This document shows, piece after piece, positions 12,453 to 26,015 of a stretch of 64,000 nucleotides of DNA (positions within the stretch are counted from its first letter, which is position 1; every line of letters starts with the position of its first letter). The DNA is taken from NCBI GenBank assembly GCA_026936325.1, contig JAPTHN010000001.1, forward strand, positions 97,541,859 through 97,605,858. The letters run 5' to 3'. This stretch comes from Platynereis dumerilii. Lineage: Eukaryota > Annelida > Polychaeta > Phyllodocida > Nereididae. Position numbers and translations under genes: made by a program. Below the pieces are notes generated by a model. It worked only from the letters and a program-made list of their open reading frames with translations. It searched no databases and was not told where the DNA came from.

Positions 12453-12674
12453 CCTTACGATGTATTTCAAATGTAAAATCTCATAATTCTGTGAACAATA
12501 ACAACCGGAATACAAGGTCAATGGCTAGTTTAACATTAGAACTACATGCTTAGTAAGTATAGGCTTTGGATTTGATGAAATAACCTCAGGATGACCGAAA
12601 ATAACTTTGAATCGAGTGTTGTAATGGCTGCCCTGATGGCGAGGGTACCCCCCTCGTTAGTTCACAGTGCAATG

Positions 12675-15600
12675 CAAGATTTAACGAAAGACGTTCCTCG
12701 TCTGTTTCTATATCCTTGTTTGGATTGAGTGACTTTTTCTTGGTCTTTTGCCAAATTCTCGATTTCTCTGACAGACAGACACCCCTCCAGCCCCCCCCCC
12801 CTCATCAGGACCAGCAGAGCACCAACATCCATGGAGAGACCTCGATTCCGATTGGTTCTGGAGGTCCTGTCTGAAGGACCTTTCGGTTAAGCCGATGTGA
12901 GGTGGCACCTTGCTTGTGACTTAGCAGTGACCTTGACCTCTAGGTCACCTTGAGGTCATTTGCTCGCATGTTGCAAGAGATTAACGCCCTAGAGACAAAA
13001 GCTAAGAGCTGTGGGACTATTGGAGGACCTCTATCTGGTGAGAAGACACAATCTGTTCCCAGATATGATCCATCATTTGCTTGTGAATCAGGATAAGTCA
13101 AGGCTCATTTCATTGCAACCTTTACATGATGTACTAATTCCCTCATCCATTTTATTTTCAGTGGCCAAAGAACACCTTGACTCAGCGCTCAGATATGAAA
13201 GATTGCTGAAAATGTCCGAATTTAAAATAAATTGCTCAGAATAGAGATCCTATAGGGAATATAGGTCTACGAGATAACTGAAAAATATGTTTTTCAGTTT
13301 TGTCGTTGGCCTATATTCCCACTTTACTAAAAAATTAAAGTTCTGGTCTATAAATTGCACACCACATACAGCCTTGGGGTAATTTAATTTTTAATTTTAA
13401 GTGGCAAAAAATAAAGAAAAAGAAGAGAGAGTTAAACTTCCCATTTATACAAACGATTGCATGGTTCTTTTAGGAGGTAGGTGTCATTTCATGTTAGATT
13501 TCTTTTTTAGTTAAATGTGCTGGTGGACATTGCATGTAGGCAATTTCAGATTTTACTTTTTCTCTGCCACATTCCCGGGAAATGCAACAGGCAATAATAT
13601 TTAAGTTTTTTAAAACGGAATTCAAGCCAGAGAAGTTCGTCCCATGCAAGTAGCCTTCGGGAGAATACCTGCCCGTAATAAAGTCACAGGTATCTTGGTG
13701 GGGTGCACCCATTTCTGTGAAGTTTTGAGGGTCATAGTTTAACACGCATGCGTCGTTACATTTGTGTAACTTAACAAAGCATCCGCGAAATTCGTTTGCA
13801 AGTTATGTCGCCGGAGCGAGACCTGGTAGGGTGAAGCATTGAGGGTGTCACATCAAAGGGGGCCCTGACCTCACAGGGACATGTGCCCCTCGCCCCCCTC
13901 TTGCCCCCAGAAAGAAATGCCCTTGCTTTTGCTGTAGTGAGCTTTGTTCATTTTCTGGGGGAGCAGATAACGCGCATGAGCGCACCGTTGCTTAAAGAAG
14001 AAGTGCGTCAAATTTTGGAGGCAACCCAAAAGACGCAACGTCACAGCCGTCAAAGGACGCGCTACAAACGACGTTGTCTTCGTTCTGGGTCGCTAATCTG
14101 TGCCCCGCCCCTGCAAGACCTCAAAAGCTACACAGAGGCCTTACAGAAGGAAAACAGAGGAAACACAGGCCTCTCATAAAGAAAATATCCCATTGTAGTT
14201 GTCCTTTGTCTCAGCAAAATATTGCTGGTCAACGTTGAGATGTTCAAAGGACCAGGAGCCGTTTCAAAGTTCCCTATTTGCCAAGAATCATTCATAACAT
14301 CATTCATAACATTGTGGCAAAGGGATTGTGATTGTATCAGTGGATTTCAAAGTTTGGCAAAGTCCGAAAGGAGAGGTCATGGGTGTGCTGGTTCTTCTGT
14401 TTCCCTGATGTCTTTATCCTCTGTCCTTGTCTCCCTGCTTGTCTTAACATATTAACAACCTTCTCATTCCCATTCTTTATACACAACTTCAAAAACCCTA
14501 CATCTTTTGTCAAATCATTTGTCAAAATTACTCAAATGTTGAATTTTCGAACTTTATTGTTGCGACTTATGAACTTTTGGCCAAGGAATTCGAAGACCAA
14601 AAAACCTGACAAAAGATTTCAAATTTGAAACTTTACTAAAGAACTTTGCACAAATGTCCCTCATATCCAAGTCAATGCGGTTTAGTTACTTCTCTCATAA
14701 AAGTAATATGATTATGATTCTGAATATCATATTTTCACCTTTGATTTCACAACTACAAATCACTTTGTACTTTTATTAATTTCAAAGTGTGAAATGCAGC
14801 ATAATTAGATCATGGGCCATTTGTCTTTCTGTCACAATTTGATTTCACTCACAGTACATTGCCTTGAGCAAAGGAATACATAGTCAATTTTATGTCAAGT
14901 CTGAAGTTGTATGATCAAATGTTGATGAGCCTTTTCAAAGAAATCATTGGTCATGAGGACTTGTCCTGTCCATAAGCCCACGAACAAGAAAACTAAACGA
15001 GTGAGTGAGAATACGAAAATTTTGATCTGTGGTGCGAGAATTTTGTGGAAGCATTTGGTTATCCAACTGACATTAAAATTAAGACAATTTAGCATATAGA
15101 AAGAGAAAGGAGTTTATTAAGCGTGGAATGGCACAAGAGCTAGCTGATACAGGCAGCAAGAATTTCTCGTTTCTTATTTTTGAGAAATTTATTAAAGATA
15201 GATGAAGATCAAACAGGGAAATTACATTTTATTAATTTCTCTAGCCCAATCTGCATGTGAATGCCATTAATCTTGTACATGCATAACAACTGATGTACGC
15301 TGAGATGAATATACAGCATGTAGTACTTAATGAATGCCTCATTACTGAGTGACAAGGACCACCCAGGGCTTTTGATGACATTAATGATGACAGGTGCTAC
15401 TGGTGACCTCTAGCGACAATCAACTGTACGTACTAAGCCCTGCAGGGTTAATCTGCCTCCAGAAAATGAACTATGTCATTTTGAATTTCAGATTCTGATT
15501 CATTTAGTCTATCGTACAATTTAATATACAGAATCCAGTGAATTGTACATGACATAAGTGTACTAGCCTCAGGCCATACAAAACACATGGCCCTAATCAA

Positions 15601-15767
15601 AAAGAAAATATTGAAATTTAACACAATCAAGGTCCCTCCATGTTGGCAGCTGATCTGGTGTGGTCTGCGATAAAATTTGACCTCCCATTTGATTTTATCA
15701 AGCAATTTGCCTTGTGCAAAAGAGCAAAATGATAAGCAGCTGTTTCCCAAATTGAGCTAGTCAGATG
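12675..15767. other. No gene recognised; CpG-rich patch at 13740-14110
   Basis: Mostly AT-rich. 13740-14110 has many CpGs (ACGCATGCGTCGTT, GTCGCCGGAGCGAG, AACGCGCATGAGCGCACCG) and a G/C-run block near 13850-13910 like those at transposon ends. No open frame of convincing quality. Confidence 0.5.
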
Positions 15768-15784
15768 AATTATCTATCTATCTA

Positions 15785-15883
<99 letters not shown>

Positions 15884-15905
15884 GTCTAGCTGTCTGTCTG
15901 TCTAG

Positions 15906-15988
<83 letters not shown>

Positions 15989-15989
15989 C

Positions 15990-16033
<44 letters not shown>
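15768..16033. repeat. TCTA/TGTC tetranucleotide microsatellite
   Basis: About 265 bp of TCTA with two TGTC-rich interruptions. Confidence 0.98.
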
Positions 16034-19000
16034 TTAAATACATCTATATGTCTATCTATAACTGTGATATTTTAACTATATATTATCTATTTTTTTCAAT
16101 TGGGAATGCAAGGAGATCTGATCATCTGAACAAGTTCTCACATCTCCCTGTGTTGAAGCACAGGACCTTCCGGGAGGGGGAGGGGGGACCTTCACAACAG
16201 CTGGGACAAAACATAGGTCTATTGAACATTTCACAAATGGATAAATTTAATATTTATGGTGTTATTTTTAAAACAGGTCAGTGCATGATCAGCTGCAGAT
16301 CACAAACACTTTTCTGTTCAATTTCAGATGATTTTCATTTTAAGGCAAAACTGTTGCCAGTTGATTGGACGTGGATAATGGGCGCGTGTTAAATTGACAC
16401 GAATTCTGGGGATAAATATCGTGTTGTTATGACGCTCAGACTGGGGCCTATCAAACTTCCTTTTATCCTAGTGCCAAGAACGAACCTGCTTGAAAAATAT
16501 TACCTGGTCATGGTATCATCATCGATATCATATGTGACGAGGGAGAGGCAGGATTGGCACCGGCTGTCAGCCACCGCCTCGGGATGGTGTTGTATAAATA
16601 AACACACTGATCGACCAGTTTCGGGGAAGTGGCAAAAAAAGGCGCGAGTTGTTAGGATGGATAAAGGCCTGAAATTGGCAGACGACACCAACTCAGCACG
16701 CCCAGCATTCAGCTCATTCTGCTCCGCATCCTGCCATTCAGTTTGAGCAACAAGTATTCAATTCGAGCAACAGCTATCTTTACTTCCAACAATGTCCTAT
16801 TATTTACATCCATTTCATTTTCGACACATCCACAATACGCCATTCCGTCTCATTCCACATTCACATACGGAACAACAAGTGCACAGATCCACCCAGGATT
16901 CCATTTGCTTCACTTAGCTTCACCTCATTTCAGAAGTTCAGCTCCCTTTCTATGAATATTCTTCATATCATCCTGAAATAATGAATTCCTTTTCTTTTCA
17001 TTAAACTTTGCACAGAACTTTGCAATCCAAACTAATTTGAAGTAAAAGTTATTCACTGACGGAAATAATTGCTCAATGTGTGATCATTTATCTGATAAGC
17101 AGCTAACTGACAAAATGTCATTTAGGCCTAATTTAATTTCTGTCGCTCCATTCCTGCTTCATCTATCTTCTTGAATAAAGTTAGCACAAAGTATTTGCTT
17201 CCCTGCTTCTACACAGTAAGTGAAATGTACTGTAGAATGACATTAGTCCCTTTTTATGGGCTTACATGTATTGGAATTTACTTCATTTGATTATTTCATT
17301 TCTGGAGTACCTCTAACTTCACCAGTGCAATGCATAGGCCTACATGTGCATGAATGTTCTGTCTCCATGCAGGAGAATGCAAATTGCAACACAATTTTAA
17401 CGAGAAGCATTGCATGCATTTCAAGATTAAACATTCTCTGCCCATATCCTTATGGCAAATGTGTTTATATATAAGATATATTTTCCTGAGTAATGTTAAG
17501 GACCTAATTTCCGATAAATAATAATTAGGCCTACGTGAAATTGGAACTTCAGCTGTAGAGGCTTGTGGAGTCTGATGTGTTCTTATGGTGTTCCCCTGTA
17601 GGCCTATCTAAATTTTCTTCTCATGAAAAGATTTGTGTCTCACAGTCGGTATTTTACTCTTTTTAGCATGCATGTTCACCACAAGCTGGTGGCAAAACAT
17701 GGTAAGTTAGCATGTGTACATCTCCTATGTTTTATAAGAATGCTTCACGAGACATTGGAAAGGCCAAGTGCTGCTAAACGTCATGTTGGATGTACCACGC
17801 AACAGGCATTTTATGCTCCGAGAGAAACCCAGGCTGCGATATAAACGGTGCGCTCATGAAAGACACGCAATGAATATAGACTTCCAGGGCTAGGGCAGAG
17901 TGGAGGGAGGGGAGACAATAAAATAAATGCATTATTTTGTATTGCACGACAGGTCCATTTATGTGATTCTGTGACGTTTATGAAATCTAACTCAACTTTA
18001 GATTGGTTGCAAATCCATGCCTTCTGGAGTCACCTTTTTTTTTCTGAAATTAAAAATTTCCCAAAATTGCCTATATGCCTATAAAGCCTATTTTAAAGTT
18101 ATTCGCTTAATTCGCCTTGTATTTCATCTTGGTTGCATCAGGACATATAGACACACCAGTTGTGGGCTTATTAACATATATTTTTTGCTTTTTTTGAAAA
18201 CTTTTTTATCCCTTCCTGAAGCGTGGACAATAGGAAATTTATAGCCAAGAACAACAAAAACGTCGAATAGCTGAAAGAGTATATCGGAAGGGTCAAAACA
18301 ATAGACTGCAACCCTCCAGCAATCCCAAATAGCCAGTGGCTTGACAAAACAAAAAAGATCTGATAGTCTTGGAGGAAAAAACAAACGGAACTCTAGTGTG
18401 GCACCAACAAAGAGGAAAGGTTTCCTAAAACTAACAGACAGAATGTCCCCACAATTCCAGTCTGTGAACTTTGGCTGGGGCTCCAAGGAGCACAGTTTCT
18501 TGGCAGCCAGCAACATCAGCAGAAGGTCCAGGACAATTGAAAGAATATCGAGAGATAAAAGAAACATTGTGCAACAGTTCTTCTTTCACTAATTCTTTCA
18601 TAAATGAAGTTTTATGAGGTCTCAAATTAGCCAGCATAATAGCTCACAATGACAGCCATAAACCACCATGTCAGGTCTATGAAGTACCCCTCCCAAAACA
18701 ATGCTTATAAGTGCAATAACACCACAATTTGAAAATTCAAATGCATGATAATTTGGGGACCCTATATCATCTTGTATTTGTACAAATTTGAAAAGAAAAA
18801 AGGTTAGCAATGGACCTTGCGGTAGTTGGACCTATTATCACTTTTCAAGTTTTCACTATCTTGAATCTTCTATGGCATACCCTTACAGACAAATGCCCCA
18901 ACTCACGAAAATGCCAGGTGCCAAATGAAGTTAGGTTGAGGCGTATTACAGGCATTATGCACTGGCTTATGCAAATGCTGCAATTACCTCTTTCATTGCC

Positions 19001-19172
19001 CAATAGATTTGCATGGCTTTATGAAAGCCGCCCTCTAATTGCTTTAAAATGTCTTGCTTTTGAACATCCATGCAATAGGACTTGTTCAATCTTCAGCATG
19101 CACATTGAGCAGCTGAGAGTACAGACCCAAGAACCTGTTCTTCTCTGCATGCACTGACATCTCTGGTGATAT
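16034..19172. other. No gene or major repeat recognised
   Basis: AT-rich. Several of the window's TAGGCCT heptamers lie at 17.1-17.6 kb. Open frames of up to 147 codons (18124-18567, minus) lack coding character or splice support. Confidence 0.5.
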
Positions 19173-19173
19173 G

Positions 19174-19534
19174 GTAGATATATATATATGAGATAGATAT
19201 GGTAAGTGCAGCCCTCTAAGCCCAGTTCTGGCCGCTCACAAGGGTTGACGAGATAATGGAGAGACAGCGGGAGTCCGCAACATGTTACACATTTACCCCA
19301 TGTGAGGGATCTTTTACTGGTCTGTACTTGCCCAGCACAGTCAGACTTTGATTCAAGGGGCAGCCAATTTAATGTCTCATCTCATTCGTGATCTCAATGA
19401 CATCCAGCTGGGATTTTGCTCATGAAGGTCCACTGAAAATTTCGGGACCCCAACTGGGGATCGAACCCATACAGGCAGAGACCTTCAGCGGGGCAGGCGG
19501 CAACCTTAACCAAACTCTGCCACCCAGCTGCCAT
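19174..19534 (-). mobile_element. tRNA-derived SINE, longer copy
   Basis: On the minus strand the element starts ATGGCAGCTGGGTGGCAGAG with an A-box-like TGGCAGAGTTTGG (19510-19522) and a perfect B box GGTTCGATCCC (19457-19467). It continues with a body ending near 19200 and an ATATATCT/GATA tail. A second copy without the head lies at 40818-41052, which shows this is a dispersed family. No clear target duplication found. Confidence 0.8.
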
Positions 19535-19811
19535 GAGGGTTTCTTTTGAATCATACTTTATCTACACGTGACAGAAATAGACATTTACTCAGAAGACTTG
19601 AATTCAAAAAAGCCATCCACACAGTAATACACTGCAAAGTTTTACTTAGTGATTACTCGCAGATAATGGCGATTTCATGGGCTTTGCTTTCAAACCTGTT
19701 GCCCTTCCGCCCGATTAGGCTCCAATGTGGCCTCTCACAAAAGAGGGTGGAACACAATTAAAGGTTCAATGAGAGAAAACAAACTCAACATGTACAGATC
19801 GATTTGAGGAC

Positions 19812-19817
19812 TTTTTA
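19812..19817 (-). terminator. Candidate poly(A) signal AATAAA with GT-rich downstream element
   Basis: AATAAA on the minus strand, followed by AGTCCTCAAATCGATCTGTA and then a T/G-rich stretch about 30 nt downstream. It is the last good candidate before the SINE at 19.2-19.5 kb. Confidence 0.35.
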
Positions 19818-20218
19818 TTGCCAGTTCAAAAAAATTAAAACTGATACAGAGTATATTTATGAAGATAGGAAACTAAGTGTAGAGAGCCTGAGGAAGCTGT
19901 GAAGAGTGATTACAGAGCATTAATAATGAGAGTGCTTGGACATAGTTCATTTGTACACTGTTCAATTACACAAGAGATGAGATTGGTAAACCCATGTCAG
20001 ACAGGACACAGGCCAGGCCTCTTTTGTCTTCTAATTAAGGCAATGTAGTGGTGAAGGACATCTGGCGGGGGCAGTGGTGAACATCTCCAGTCTCTTGACA
20101 TTTATTTTACAAATTGACACAAGCAATAAACCAACAACAAGATAGAGGCAAGCATTTGTGCGTCATCTACCTACACAGATCTACAACTCCACCTATGTAC
20201 ACGTGACCTTCCCTCACC

Positions 20219-20256
20219 TACGTCATGACGACGTCACACTACCACCCATGACGTCA
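20219..20256. promoter_or_regulatory. Cluster of CRE/ATF-like sites
   Basis: TACGTCATGACGACGTCAC is followed by the perfect palindrome TGACGTCA at 20249-20256. Further ACGTC half-sites lie at about 20279 and 20291. TGACGTCA is the textbook CREB/ATF binding site. Four or more half-sites within about 80 bp is more than chance spacing. It lies inside the putative 3' UTR, so promoter function is uncertain. Confidence 0.4.
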
Positions 20257-23200
20257 TCGAACGTTTGTCGCTAGCAGAGACGTCCATGGGACGTCAGTCT
20301 TCAATTTCTACTCTAACTTTAAAAGTAAGACTCCTAATTATGGGACTTAGAATATTCTCATGATGCACCATTACAAACTCATTGCAGTATGTACAACAAA
20401 AATGATTAGACATTATCATAAATATTACTATTATGACAATATTAGGATCATTAATACTATTTTGATTGTATGGTTCTATAATGTGGTTAAGAAGAAACCC
20501 GTCCAGCTAGCTGCCCAGGTAAAAGACACTTGTGAGGGAGGAGGGTGCAAAATAAAGTCTACTACATCACAGACACGAAATGATAATCATTGCACGGTGA
20601 AACTCTACCTCCTTGCCAGACACCTCTGCTTGCGAAATACTGAGCACCAGAATCAAAGTTCTAAGTACAGACATTGTTATACAGCTTTTGATAAAGCTTT
20701 ATTAGTTCTTATAAACTCAAACTAATGTTCGAAATGGGTGCCTTCAACCAGGCAACTGAAATTTACATCATGGCATGCATTGCTTCATGAAAATTATACT
20801 TCTTTTTCATTCCAAATTAAGTATTCCTATTCATAAAATACAAAACATTTTATTTCCTAACTTTCCAAAACCTTTTTGCTCTAAACTCAAAAAGTCAAAA
20901 CATTTGTGTAAAATATTTGTAAAATTCCAAAACATTCGAGTGAAATTTTAAAATTGATAAATAATTGAATTGGACAATCATTTTCATCACCCATTTCCGA
21001 AAGTATTTTTCTGCTTGACTTGCAATTTTAGCATGTTACAAGCACTTAGGGCAATGTGGTACCCCCATGCCTATAAACATGCGCTGCATGCCATGTAATA
21101 TCATGAACAATATCATAAACAACAGAGGTGGGCAGGATTGGTAGAGCACATTAATTCATAAACACTTGAGTATAAACCCATTCAATTCCTCTCTCACTTT
21201 CTTTACCCTCCAGAGCACATGATAAACTATTTACAAGAGATATGCATAACATTAGAGACTGGCCGCTTCACCACTGCCCCCACCAATTCCATGTCAATGG
21301 CATGTCATGTCATTTAAGGAGCATCAGAAAATGTAGTATCCATCAAAAATTACATTGTAATACTTATTTGCAAAAAATCAACATGGTTATACACCCCCAC
21401 AATTCTTGTACAAAACCTCAACATTGATATTCCAATATCATATTTGTTCTAAACCTTTTTTTTGCATTTCTCGGTTAAAAACATCATCACATGAAAAGTG
21501 ACACAATCTCCTCGTAGGCTTTGGAAGCTTCATGATAACAAACTGTAACAGTTACTGTATTGCATATAAATCAGATTTCGTCAGAAATTTGCATAATATA
21601 TAAATAAAAGTTCCGAGGACACTATTACACCACCGTCCTCCAATTATGATTTCAATAAATTAGAAAGGGTAATGTATAAACATTTCATAATAATATAATT
21701 ATATATACAGTCTGTACAAGCCTAGGGACGCGTAGGGTGAGATAAGGCCCCTTCACGAACCCTTCATACCCCTGCTTATCCGAATTTACTTCACCCGAAG
21801 AGTATGGGACCTTTCACAAGCCTGACTAGTCCATCCTCAGAAAAGACATTGAAAAAACATCAGCTTGGCTGAGTCTTCCCAAGCATGGGTGACCAACCAC
21901 CAGGCTGATGTCAGTAATTCAATGCAATTTACACAAGAGGACGCCACTAGTCAGGCAAGTGCCAAGACCTCAACTGGTGAGTGAGTTGATACATAGAACT
22001 GTGAGCTAGCACTACTGTAATGATCAATAAATAACAACCAAAGATGATATACATTCAACAAAAGTAAAACTAGAATACATGTACAAAACTATCATTGAAA
22101 AGATACACTTAACAAATGGGAAGAACTTGAAATTAAAAAACTTTTTTGAAAAATGACAAAACAAAATGAAACTGAAGGTCAAATAAACTTCAGACAGCAA
22201 GTGACAGTCACTTGCCATAAAAGTAATGAAGCATTTTCATATGAAGACAGGGCATGATGCCTACAAGACACAGGGCTTAATACAGACTCATTGTTAACCA
22301 ATCCAGCATGACATGGACATTTTATTCTTTGGTGATTTAGATTTCTAGGTAGCCTAGGGCCAGGGAGTAGCAGGCTGAGTGACCCTCACTGACTGATCCT
22401 TAGTGACTGACCCTCACAGGGAGGGGACCTATGGAAAGGGGGGGGGGCTAGAAGGGCTAGAGGGCAAGGCCTTAGGCCACATTACACAATGTGACTACAA
22501 TGACATCTAGCTATGTGTGCCCCAGGCCCAGACCTCATACTCCCTGCTATGTTTCTCTGAATGTCATATTCCTCTGTTTCAGGAAGATCCCAACTTCAGC
22601 CCACCCACATCAACCTAACTGATCCCCAACTAAAGGCACCAACCGAAACTACACTTAATTAATCCCCTGCATTTCATGAATCAACTCAAAAGGTCCTCAA
22701 CTTGTCCTCATTCAAATCAGACCCTTAGGTCTCCTAACTATGACAACTTATTCAGAAATTCCCCTGAGTAGGAGGCCTCAATATTATTCAAAGACAATAT
22801 CACAATGTGCTTAACTAATGTCTGTTTCACTACAGAGCCTCCGGTTTAAAACTCTTCATAAAAATGTCAATTTAGTAATTGGGAGGGCGGCTACTACAAT
22901 ATGTATCTCTTGGTTTCGTATAAATTATTATTAGTAAGTGACATGAGGTTACGATACAAATACATGGTGTGCAAAGCGACCGTGAAGACATAAAACATGC
23001 ACAATGCCCATCTAACTACCTGTACAAATGTCCCCCGAATGTCCCTCGACATATTTCAAAATAGTTTGCTATTATTCTAACTCCGAAGGAGTGGGCAAGC
23101 TACGGCGATCAGAGGATTGTTAATCGACACTCGTCCTGCGTTAGCCACTTGTGATACTGAACAAGATATGTGCAAAGCTTTTGACAGCGTTGAGGTACTT

Positions 23201-24795
23201 TGTCATTCAAAGTCTCTTCTACATTCTTATGAGTCTAGATCAGTAAGCTTACAAGTCTACTGCTGTAAAAGTTAGTTCATTGTGACTGGATCTGAGCTTT
23301 TGCATATAAAATACTCTGTGATTGATAAAACATCACAGTATCACTTTAAAATACGAAGGTTATAATTTAAAATTTCAGGAGTAGAAATAAACGGACAAGA
23401 AAGAATATTATGTGATCATTCGAACTGCACCAGACATGCCGACGTAAATTTGACCCCCAGTTTCATTGGTTTTAACAAAAAAAGTATCGGACCACCTTAA
23501 GTTTTGCATAGACAAAAGTAACCTATGCAACCCCCATGCTACGTAAAGACTTCCAAAGAAATCACAATGCCCTACCAAGTTATTCTGGTTACATATATAT
23601 AGATATGAAATCCTAAAGTGAGCTACATGATAAATGAATGTGTTGTGCTGTTTATTACGCCTTCTGGATTTCACGGAACTCCTGATGTGTCCATCAACTT
23701 AGTAAGTGCACCTACAGCACACGGACTATCTACCTGACCTTTTCTGTACAAGAAAATCACAGATGAGTCACATAATCTATAAACTCACACATAACGGAGG
23801 GTCACTTAAAGGTACACTCTGGCGAGCTTTGTTCGAGCAGTAAGAAGTACTTTTGTTTAACATTTACTCAGGTTATTTAATAGACAATAAAGGTACAAAT
23901 AAATATGGCACAGAAATATATATAAATTAACAACAGTAACAAACAAAAGAAGTCCCAAAAATAAGTTGGAAGAATTCGTTGTAAGGTTTTGTGTGTAGAA
24001 TCGTTAACAATTCAATTAAGTTTTGAAGTTTTGCGTAAGAAATTTCAATGATCACCAGAGGATAACTTTACGAACACAAACTGAGGTAAAGTCGGGGTGG
24101 TGGCCAGACCAGCTAAACTCTAGCAGCCCTGCGCGGCAATCACATGGCGATAAATAAATTAATAAATGAATTGGGAGACTAAGAAATATTCACTGGCTGA
24201 TCTAGCTCCCCCAGATTACCACCCTTCAGTCAAACATGACAATGGGGCATTCCAACAGATATATATAAATATATAATAATATAATAATAATATACAATGT
24301 AAATACAAGTCTTTGTATGTACACAAGACCAAATCTTTCCCATCTCTGATAAACAGTCATATTATGAGAAAAACGAACAGAATAAAATTAATCAAAACAA
24401 TAATGAGAGAATAAACATCACTACTAATGGAAAGAATACACAATTATATAAGATATAAACCCTTATTTGATGTCATAATCAGTTATAAGCGTAAGTCCGT
24501 ATGAGGTGGGATGGGTGTGCATGGGTTATATGTCAGGACTTAGGAGTCGGGAAACCAAGCCAAAAAAGATTCCTAATATACAAAACCACCTTGCCGCAAT
24601 TGCGTGGAGGTGTACAAGAATGTAGTCTATACAATAACATACGTTTAGTCACAGTCAGCTCAAGATCCACTTCCGTAAGTAAATAAACAATAACAAATAT
24701 AGAACATGGGACAGTCACTTGTTGATTAAATGTTTGAGGTATTTGCTTCTTGAGTTGCTTTCAGTCTATGGACACTACACACAAAGACATAGGGG

Positions 24796-24842
24796 CCACC
24801 ACGGCAGACCCCACCACGGCAGACCCCACCACGGCAGACCCC
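24796..24842. repeat. 15-bp tandem repeat, about three copies
   Basis: CCACCACGGCAGACC repeated three times almost without change, inside the putative 3' UTR. Confidence 0.85.
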
Positions 24843-25842
24843 TCCCCACCTCAGTTCCCAGCAGTTGTCTGCAGAATACAGTGATCACTGGAACCATAAA
24901 TTATATAAAAGTGTTACTTCCAATAGCTCAACAAATGTAAAATATTTCAATAACCAACAATAAAATTTTCAGTCAAAAACAAAACTATGATTTCAAATTA
25001 CAACATTTCTTGTAAATTCACTGGAAACCCTTTTTCGTCAGCAATTCTTGCTATTGAATTATTTTTGATTCTGTCTAAATTTCATCTTTTAATCACAGAT
25101 CGTCGTCTCGATTTGTCAGTGTGTAATAGACATGGGCATTAGCGCAAAATAAAAATAGAAGAGATGAATTTGAAGAACGTTGTTCGGCAGGAAATAGAGA
25201 GGGATGATAAAGCTACGTTGTGTCCTTGACTTTCGTCCTTGACAATACTGTCTCTTAGGGTCAAGGGCGGACAAGGAGGCTGCGGGACACGGTCGCGAAA
25301 CACGGGCCGTAGGACGCAGTTCAACTTTTGAGCCATGATCAGTGATTCCATCATAATCACACTACATTACAACTAAGTGCATATATGAGGGCATGAATAG
25401 TCATTGAATACCATGAACAGTTTACTCGATATAATGTACATACAGTAAAAAATACTACCTTGTGAATACAAATGTTTAAAAGCAATTCAAGTGAACTTAA
25501 TAAATGTTTCATAATATAATAACCATAATTGACATTTAAGACACAAGTTCTGTGTGTGCATTAAAAAACTGAGGTAAATCATATCTATACATGATTGTAA
25601 TTCCTATACATGTTATGCACGAAATATGCATATCCACAATGGCGAGGGTAGGAATACAGCCCCTCATTGTGATAACAAAACCGTATAATAGTCACCATTA
25701 ACATTGATTGTATGTATGCAAATATCACATACACGATAAAATAATCTCTTGTCCATGCAGTTTGCAGCTGCATGATGAAATTCCAACATCACAACAACTC
25801 TGAGATAACCTAACTAAACTAAAGAACTAAAGGGAGGCCTCA

Positions 25843-26015
25843 CTAGGAGGGCTGTTGGGGGTGAGACGGCTGGCTGGGCTGATCGACTTGTTCGATTTTC
25901 GTGATCACACTGTCGTTGTTTGATGAGCTGCCGTTGTGGTTATTGTTGTTGTTGTTGTGATGCTGTTGTTGTGAGTCCATGTCCTCCTGCGACGGCATTA
26001 TGTGCAAAAATCGCT
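25843..26015 (-). CDS. Exon E, terminal coding exon with Q/N-rich tail and stop
   Basis: Last coding exon: 173 nt including the TAG stop at 25843-25845. The acceptor is TTCATTTCAG before 26015. The single base left by exon D plus AG gives Glu, so the junction reads LE-ERFLHIMPSQEDMDS. It continues with a Gln/His/Asn homopolymer-like run, a Ser/Asn patch, SVITKIEQVDQ and a final Pro/Ser/Gln tail. ITKIEQ contains a KxE-type sequence that could be a SUMO site (pattern only). The low-complexity Q/N tract is typical of intrinsically disordered ends of metazoan transcription regulators and may vary in length between alleles. The intron to exon D is only 833 bp, the shortest in the gene. Confidence 0.9.

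Larger units (their letters stand above)
19797..25842 (-). other. Putative long 3' UTR and downstream region of the gene
   Basis: About 6 kb after the stop codon without a recognisable transposon or satellite, unlike the rest of the window, and AT-rich. Minus-strand AATAAA hexamers occur near 23651, 22321, 20849, 20697, 20100 and 19812. The one at 19812-19817 is followed within about 30 nt by a GT/T-rich stretch (TGTTGAGTTTGTTTTCTCTC), the usual arrangement of a cleavage site. Immediately beyond it the repeats resume with a SINE. That the whole stretch is transcribed is inference; the transcript may end at one of the nearer signals. The region holds a 15-bp triplicate at 24796-24842 and a cluster of CRE-like sites near 20.2 kb. 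Confidence 0.35.

Noticed and set aside
18124-18592. 147-codon minus and 83-codon plus frames over the same segment
   Set aside because: The purine-rich strand is open in several frames without a recognisable motif. I considered a decayed coding relic but found no family resemblance.
25640-25655. Isolated GGCGAGGGTA in the 3' UTR region as part of the 9.7-12.7 kb element
   Set aside because: A single short match without flanking similarity; likely chance.
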